DNA from: Rubrivivax sp.
Lineage (GTDB): Bacteria; Pseudomonadota; Gammaproteobacteria; Burkholderiales; Burkholderiaceae_C
Direction of reading: 5' to 3'
DNA length: 11,011 nucleotides
NCBI GenBank assembly: GCA_020851615.1
Contig: JADZCL010000207.1
Coordinates: 1-11,011, forward strand
The notes below the pieces were generated by a model. That model ran no database searches. It was not told the DNA's origin and saw nothing but the letters and a program-made list of their open reading frames with translations. The translations under genes and the position numbers were made by a program. Positions 6,719 through 11,011 of this stretch are shown here, piece by piece (position 1 is the first letter of the stretch; the number at the start of each line of letters is the position of its first letter).

Positions 6719-7213
6719 TCAGCGGTACTTCGCGTCGGCCTCCCGACGCTTTGCGATCTCCTTCTCGTAGCGGTCGCCCACGGCCAGCAGCATGTCCTTC
6801 GTGAAGTAGAGGTCGCCGCGCTTCTCGCCGTGGTATTCGAATATGTGCGTCTCGACGATCGAATCGACCGGGCAGCTCTCCTCGCAGAAGCCGCAGAAGA
6901 TGCACTTGGTCAGGTCGATGTCGTAGCGCGTGGTGCGCCGCGTGCCGTCGGCACGCTGGTCGGACTCGATCGTGATCGCCATCGCGGGGCACACGGCCTC
7001 GCACAGCTTGCAGGCGATGCAGCGCTCCTCCCCGTTGTCGTAGCGGCGCAGCGCGTGCAGGCCGCGAAAGCGCGGCGACAGCGGCGTCTTCTCCTCCGGG
7101 AACTGCACGGTGATGTGCGGCGAGAGGAAGTGCTTGCCGGTGATCATCAGCCCCTTGAACAGCTCGGTGAGCATGAAGCTGGATAAGAGGTCCTTGACGG
7201 CAGTCAGCGACAT
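6719..7213 (-). CDS. nuoI: NADH-quinone oxidoreductase subunit I (2x[4Fe-4S])
   Basis: This is a 164-residue ferredoxin-like subunit of the peripheral arm that carries electrons to N2 and quinone. Two classical motifs are complete: Cys65-x2-Cys68-x2-Cys71-x3-Cys75-Pro, and Cys104-x2-Cys107-x2-Cys110-x3-Cys114-Pro. They bind clusters N6a and N6b. An N-terminal amphipathic helix (about 8-30) should lie on the membrane against NuoH. The C-terminal part contains Phe-Glu-Tyr and Lys-Asp-Met-Leu-Leu as in relatives. Length is within the usual range (about 160-180). The ATG at 7213 follows GGGAG by five bases and lies 13 bases after nuoH. The next gene, nuoJ, is 64 bases away. Confidence 0.99.
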   Translation of the reverse strand: MSLTAVKDLLSSFMLTELFKGLMITGKHFLSPHITVQFPEEKTPLSPRFRGLHALRRYDNGEERCIACKLCEAVCPAMAITIESDQRADGTRRTTRYDIDLTKCIFCGFCEESCPVDSIVETHIFEYHGEKRGDLYFTKDMLLAVGDRYEKEIAKRREADAKYR

Positions 7214-7226
7214 GGCGGCTCCCGGC

Positions 7227-8288
7227 TCACTTCCAGATGTTGAACGGCGACTGGATCCACAGACCCACCAGCACCAGCCAGACCAGCGTCACCGGGATGA
7301 AGACCTTCCAGCCCAGGCGCATGATCTGGTCATAGCGAAAGCGCGGGAAAGAGGCCCGCACCCACAGGAACATGGTGACCACGACGAAGACCTTGGCCCC
7401 GAGCCAGATCCAGCCCGGGATGAAGGACAGGAACTCGACCGGCGGCAGCCAGCCACCCAGAAAGAGCAGCACGGCGATCATCGAGACGAGGATCATGTTC
7501 GCGTACTCGGCGAGGAAGAACATCGCAAACGACATCCCCGAATACTCGATCATGTGACCGGCAACGATCTCCGACTCGCCCTCGACGACGTCGAAGGGGT
7601 GGCGGTTGGTCTCCGCCAGGCCCGAGATGAAGTAGACGACGAAGACCGGCAGCAGCGGCAGCCAGTTCCACGACAGGAAGCCCGCCCCCATGTCGGCAAA
7701 GCGGCCGCGGCCCTGGCTCATGACGATGTCGGTCATGTTCATGCTGCCGGCGACCATCAGCACGATGACGAGCGCGAAACCCATCGCGATCTCGTAGGAA
7801 ACCATCTGCGCCGTCGCCCGCAGTGCACCCAGCAGCGCGTACTTGGAGTTGCTCGCCCAGCCGGCGATGATCACGCCGTAGACCTCGAGCGAGGTCACCG
7901 CCATCAGGAACAGCAGGCCGGCGTTGACGTTGGCCAGCGCCACCTCGGGCCCGAACGGGATCACCGCCCAGGCGACGAGCGCCGGCATGATGGTCATCAC
8001 CGGGCCGATGAAGAACAGGCTCTTGTAGGCCGCAGTCGGGCGGATGATCTCCTTGAAGACCAGCTTGACCGCATCGGCGATGGGCGTCAGCAGGCCATAG
8101 GGACCGACGCGATTGGGGCCGGGTCGGATCTGCGTCCAGCCGATGCCCTTGCGTTCCCACAGCGTCAGGTAGGCGACGCAACCCATCAGCGGGGCAACGA
8201 GGACGATGATCTTGATCAGGCTCCAGATCACGAGCCACGGCCCGACGCCGATGGCGGCGTTGGCGTATTGGTGCAGGGGTTCGAACAT
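7227..8288 (-). CDS. nuoH: NADH-quinone oxidoreductase subunit H
   Basis: This is a 353-residue membrane protein with about eight transmembrane helices, forming the quinone-binding cavity with NuoB/NuoD and the start of the proton path. Conserved loops are present: Glu45-Arg46-Lys47 followed by Gln53-Ile-Arg-Pro-Gly-Pro-Asn-Arg (53-60), Ala-Asp-Ala-Val-Lys-Leu (71-76), [11 protein letters not shown] (157-167), and an acidic loop Ala-Glu-Thr-Asn-Arg-His-Pro-Phe-Asp followed by Glu-Gly-Glu-Ser-Glu (215-230), with Glu-Tyr-Ser-Gly after it. Length agrees with the betaproteobacterial family (about 350; E. coli 325). The ATG at 8288 has an AGG eight bases upstream and lies 12 bases after the nuoG stop. 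The gene ends 13 bases before nuoI. Confidence 0.99.
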   Translation of the reverse strand: MFEPLHQYANAAIGVGPWLVIWSLIKIIVLVAPLMGCVAYLTLWERKGIGWTQIRPGPNRVGPYGLLTPIADAVKLVFKEIIRPTAAYKSLFFIGPVMTIMPALVAWAVIPFGPEVALANVNAGLLFLMAVTSLEVYGVIIAGWASNSKYALLGALRATAQMVSYEIAMGFALVIVLMVAGSMNMTDIVMSQGRGRFADMGAGFLSWNWLPLLPVFVVYFISGLAETNRHPFDVVEGESEIVAGHMIEYSGMSFAMFFLAEYANMILVSMIAVLLFLGGWLPPVEFLSFIPGWIWLGAKVFVVVTMFLWVRASFPRFRYDQIMRLGWKVFIPVTLVWLVLVGLWIQSPFNIWK

Positions 8289-8300
8289 GACGCGCCTCGC

Positions 8301-10643
8301 TCAGGCCTTCTCGACCGTCAGCGGCCCGAACATCGGGCCCAGCACCTGCGTCGCCGGATGGCCGGCGGCGACTCGCACGCTGCGCGCATCGAGCGTGGGC
8401 TCGAGACGGGCTGGCAGCACCACGGCAGCCTGTCCCTGCGCCACCAGCACCCGGTCGCCCTCGGCCAGCCCCAGTTGCTGCCACACGGCTGTGGGCAGTC
8501 CGACCTGCGGCGCACGCGCGTCGGCGGTCAGTTGCAGTGCGGGTGCACGGCGCACGAGCGAATCGGTGGCGTAGATCGGCACATCGGCCACGCGTTCCAG
8601 GCCACCGGCCGCCGCGACGGCAAGGCTCGATGCGGCCAGGGCGCTGGCAGCGGCGTCGTTGCTGAGGCGCTCCGCAAGGGCGGCCGGATCACCCAGGGCT
8701 TCGTCACGCACCTGCTCGCTGCTCTCGTAGTCGAAACCGGACAAGCCGAGCAGGTTGCCAAGCACCCGCAAGACTTTCCACGCCGGACGCGCCTCGCCGT
8801 GCGGTCTGACGACGCCAACGAAGCTCTGCGCCCGCCCCTCGGCATTGACGTAGGTGCCCGAGGTCTCGGTAAAGGGTGCGATCGGCAACAGCACGTCGGC
8901 AACGTCGGCAAGCGCATCCTTCCAGGCGGTGAGCCCGACCACCAGGCCAGAGCCCGCGAGCGCGGCCTTGGCGGCGGCCGCATCGGCGCCATCCAGCAGC
9001 GGCTCGACGTCCAGCAGGAGCAGCGCCTTCATGGGCTGCGCGAGCATCTGCGCAGCACACAGGCCATCGGCCTGCGGCACCGCACCAACGAGTTGCGCAC
9101 CGACGGCATTGGCGCCGTCTCCGAGATAGCCCACGCTGGCGCCGCTAGCCTGCGCGATCCACTGCGCCAGGGCAAGCAGTTGCGCCGCCTGTGGATGCTG
9201 GGCCGCGGCATTGCCAAGCAGCAGGGCCTTGCGCTCACCCGTGAGCAGCGAGGTGGCGATCGCCTGCGCCTGCGCACGCGGTGCGGCAGCCACCTCGACC
9301 GGCGCCGGCAAGTCCTTGGCCGCAGCGATCGCGGCGGCCACCTCGGCCAGCGCCGCCGGCCACGCCGAAGGCGCCGCGGTCATCGCCGAGCCCAGCGGCA
9401 GCGCCCAGTCATCGTGCACGGCGTGCAGGCTGTGCACCTGCGCCCCGCGGCGTGCTGCCTGGCGGATGCGCTGCGCGAACAGCGGATGATCCTTGCGCAG
9501 GAAGGAGCCGATCACGAAAACGCGCTCGAGCGTCGACAGCGACGCGATCGACGTGCCGAGCCAGCGCGCCTTGCCGGCCCCGGCGAGGTTGCCGGCCTGC
9601 GCATGGCGGCTGCGGACATCAACATTGTCGCTACCCAGTCCGCGGGTGACGCGGGCCAGCAGATGCAGCTCCTCGATCGTGGCGCGCGGGCTGCCGACGG
9701 CCCCGATGCCGCCCGCCCCGAACTCGGCCTTCACGCGCTGCAGGCCATCGGCCACGTAGGTCAGCGCAGTGTTCCAGTCAACGGGCCTCCACTGTCCCTC
9801 TTCCTTCAGCATGGGCTGCGTCAGGCGCTGCTCGCTCTCCAGCGCCTCGTAGGAAAAGCGGTCGCGGTCGGCAATCCAGCACTCGTTGACATCCTCGTTG
9901 TCCAGCGGCACCACGCGCTTGACGCGGTTGGCCTTGATCTGCACGACCAGGTTCGCTCCGGTGCTGTCGTGCGGACTCACGCTCTTGCGCCGCGACAGCT
10001 CCCAAGTGCGCGCGCTGTAGCGGAAAGGCTTGCTCGTGAGTGCGCCTACGGGGCAGATATCGATCATGTTGCCCGAGAGCTCGCTGTCCACGCTGCGCCC
10101 GACGAAGCTGACGATCTCGGCGAGTTCGCCGCGGTTCTGCATGCCCAGCTCCATGACCCCGGCCACTTCCTGGCCGAAGCGCACGCAGCGTGTGCAGTGG
10201 ATGCAGCGCGTCATCTCGTTCGTGCTGATGAGCGGGCCCACGTCCTTGGGCACGACAACGCGCTTCTCCTCGACGTAGCGCGTGCCGCTGGCGCCGTAAC
10301 CGACGGCCAGATCCTGCAGCTGGCACTCGCCGCCCTGGTCGCAGATGGGGCAGTCCAGCGGGTGGTTGATGAGCAGGAACTCCATCACCCCCTTCTGCGC
10401 CGAGAGCGCCTTCACGCTCTTCGTGTGCACGACCATGCCCTGCGTGACCGGGGTGGCACAGGCGGGCATGGGCTTGGGCGCCTTCTCGACCTCGACCAGG
10501 CACATGCGGCAGTTGGCAGCGATCGAGAGCTTCTTGTGGTAGCAGAAGTGCGGGATGTAGGTGCCCAGCGCCTCGGCTGCATGCATCACCATGCTGCCCG
10601 GCGCGACGCTGACCTTGCGGCCGTCGAGTTCGATTTCGATCAT
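8301..10643 (-). CDS. nuoG: NADH-quinone oxidoreductase subunit G
   Basis: This is the 780-residue large iron-sulfur subunit of the peripheral arm. The N-terminal ferredoxin domain binds [2Fe-2S] N1b through Cys34, Cys45, Cys48 and Cys62. His94, Cys98, Cys101 and Cys107 bind N5, and Cys147, Cys150, Cys153 and Cys197 bind N4. From about residue 211 a molybdopterin-oxidoreductase-like fold without catalytic cofactor follows, Ala-rich and less conserved, ending in a molybdopterin-dinucleotide-binding-like beta domain (about 715-780). The optional N7 ligands found in E. coli are absent: the first three cysteine positions fall in Ser/His/Asp/Ala, and only Cys255 remains. I chose the ATG at 10643 (MIEIELDG, the family start), six bases after CAGGGG. 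An in-frame ATG at 10664 overlapping the nuoF stop as ATGA is possible and would add seven residues. Confidence 0.98.
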   Translation of the reverse strand: MIEIELDGRKVSVAPGSMVMHAAEALGTYIPHFCYHKKLSIAANCRMCLVEVEKAPKPMPACATPVTQGMVVHTKSVKALSAQKGVMEFLLINHPLDCPICDQGGECQLQDLAVGYGASGTRYVEEKRVVVPKDVGPLISTNEMTRCIHCTRCVRFGQEVAGVMELGMQNRGELAEIVSFVGRSVDSELSGNMIDICPVGALTSKPFRYSARTWELSRRKSVSPHDSTGANLVVQIKANRVKRVVPLDNEDVNECWIADRDRFSYEALESEQRLTQPMLKEEGQWRPVDWNTALTYVADGLQRVKAEFGAGGIGAVGSPRATIEELHLLARVTRGLGSDNVDVRSRHAQAGNLAGAGKARWLGTSIASLSTLERVFVIGSFLRKDHPLFAQRIRQAARRGAQVHSLHAVHDDWALPLGSAMTAAPSAWPAALAEVAAAIAAAKDLPAPVEVAAAPRAQAQAIATSLLTGERKALLLGNAAAQHPQAAQLLALAQWIAQASGASVGYLGDGANAVGAQLVGAVPQADGLCAAQMLAQPMKALLLLDVEPLLDGADAAAAKAALAGSGLVVGLTAWKDALADVADVLLPIAPFTETSGTYVNAEGRAQSFVGVVRPHGEARPAWKVLRVLGNLLGLSGFDYESSEQVRDEALGDPAALAERLSNDAAASALAASSLAVAAAGGLERVADVPIYATDSLVRRAPALQLTADARAPQVGLPTAVWQQLGLAEGDRVLVAQGQAAVVLPARLEPTLDARSVRVAAGHPATQVLGPMFGPLTVEKA

Positions 10644-10649
10644 GGTGGG

Positions 10650-10655
10650 CCCCTG
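10650..10655 (-). promoter_or_regulatory. Ribosome binding site favouring the downstream nuoG start
   Basis: CAGGGG on the minus strand stands six bases before the ATG at 10643. The alternative ATG at 10664 has no clear site but overlaps the nuoF stop, which would allow coupled reinitiation. The site lies in the short stretch between the two candidate starts. Confidence 0.5.
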
Positions 10656-10660
10656 CGTGC

Positions 10661-11011
10661 TCATGCGGTCTGCTTGACCAGGCAGGTCTTGTGTTCGATG
10701 TGATGAAGGAACTCGTCGCGGAAATGCTTGAGCATCGCCTGCACCGGCATCGCCGCCGCGTCGCCGAGCGCACAGATGGTGTGGCCCTTGATGTTGCCGG
10801 CCACCGAGTCCAGCAGGTCCAGATCCTCGGGCCGACCCTGGCCATGTTCGATGCGGTCGACGATCCGCCACAGCCAGCCTGTGCCTTCGCGGCAGGGCGT
10901 GCACTGGCCGCAGCTCTCGTGCATGTAGAAGTAGTCCAGGCGCAGCAGGCTGCGGACCATGCAGCGGCTGTCGTTCATCACGATCACGGCGCCTGAGCCG
11001 AGCATCGAACC
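10661..11011 (-). CDS. nuoF: NADH-quinone oxidoreductase subunit F, C-terminal part (5' end outside window)
   Basis: The last 116 residues of the NADH-binding flavoprotein subunit are present; the FMN and NADH sites lie upstream, beyond the window edge. Visible are Gly-Ser-Met-Leu-Gly-Ser-Gly-Ala at the edge and the N3 [4Fe-4S] motif Glu-Ser-Cys-Gly-Gln-Cys-Thr-Pro-Cys-Arg-Glu-Gly, with cysteine codons at 10910-10912, 10901-10903 and 10892-10894. After 39 residues comes the fourth ligand, in Thr-Ile-Cys-Ala-Leu-Gly-Asp (10772-10774). The end is Arg-Asp-Glu-Phe followed by His-His-Ile-Glu-His-Lys, as usual for the family. N3 passes electrons from FMN to N1b in NuoG. The TGA overlaps an ATG that is one candidate nuoG start. 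Confidence 0.99.
   Translation of the reverse strand, partial: GSMLGSGAVIVMNDSRCMVRSLLRLDYFYMHESCGQCTPCREGTGWLWRIVDRIEHGQGRPEDLDLLDSVAGNIKGHTICALGDAAAMPVQAMLKHFRDEFLHHIEHKTCLVKQTA

Noticed and set aside
7110..10703. A 1197-codon plus-strand open frame opposite nuoI, nuoH and nuoG
   Set aside because: Its translation is rich in Arg, His, Gln, Asp and Ala, with no recognisable domain. It lies exactly antisense to three well-supported genes. In GC-rich genomes, third-position G/C bias removes stop codons from one antisense frame.
10665..10904. A long N-terminal extension of nuoG (80 codons before 10664)
   Set aside because: The extension is an out-of-frame reading of the conserved nuoF C-terminus; the family start MIEIELDG or the ATG at 10664 explains the gene.
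1..11011. Mobile elements, CRISPR arrays, tRNA or rRNA genes, phage or defence genes
   Set aside because: No repeats with regular spacing, terminal inverted repeats, transposase or integrase motifs, or tRNA-like cloverleaf were seen. The window is filled by intact complex I genes.

Overview
The window is the distal half of a bacterial respiratory complex I (NADH:quinone oxidoreductase) operon. Everything except the first 72 bases is read from the minus strand. From high to low coordinates the order is nuoF (3' part only), nuoG, nuoH, nuoI, nuoJ, nuoK, nuoL, nuoM, nuoN, then a DUF1178 zinc-ribbon gene. A convergent plus-strand gene, of which only the last 23 codons are present, ends 25 bases from the DUF1178 stop. 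High GC, the canonical 14-gene nuo order without inserted genes, a NuoG that lacks the N7-cluster cysteines, and DUF1178 next to nuoN together suggest a betaproteobacterium, most likely Burkholderiales (Comamonadaceae or a Rubrivivax/Leptothrix-like lineage). The lineage call is inference from protein style; no search was run.

Layout. At 10661-11011 is the C-terminus of NuoF with its N3 iron-sulfur ligands. At 8301-10643 (or 10664) is NuoG, carrying N1b, N5 and N4. NuoH (7227-8288) is the membrane quinone-site subunit and NuoI (6719-7213) carries N6a and N6b. NuoJ (6004-6654) and NuoK (5693-6004) are small proton-channel subunits. NuoL (3681-5690), NuoM (2171-3646) and NuoN (671-2155) are the three antiporter-like proton pumps. 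Electrons run NuoF to NuoG to NuoI to quinone at NuoH; the conformational and electrostatic signal then passes along NuoH/J/K into NuoN/M/L for proton translocation. All catalytic or ligand residues I looked for are present and every frame is intact, so the complex looks functional.

The genes are tightly packed: overlaps or gaps of 2 to 34 bases, except 64 bases between nuoI and nuoJ. That gap holds a strong imperfect hairpin. The spacer between nuoN and DUF1178 (114 bases) holds two GC-rich hairpins and a possible -10 element placed so that DUF1178 could be leaderless. No stretch longer than 300 bases lacks a gene.

I looked for an unknown system and do not see one: this is an ordinary core-metabolism operon. 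The points worth a second look are modest: the nuoI-nuoJ hairpin, a histidine-rich loop in NuoL, the compact 3' end of the operon, and the possible leaderless DUF1178 start. The very long plus-strand open frames opposite the nuo genes are best explained as products of GC-rich codon bias.
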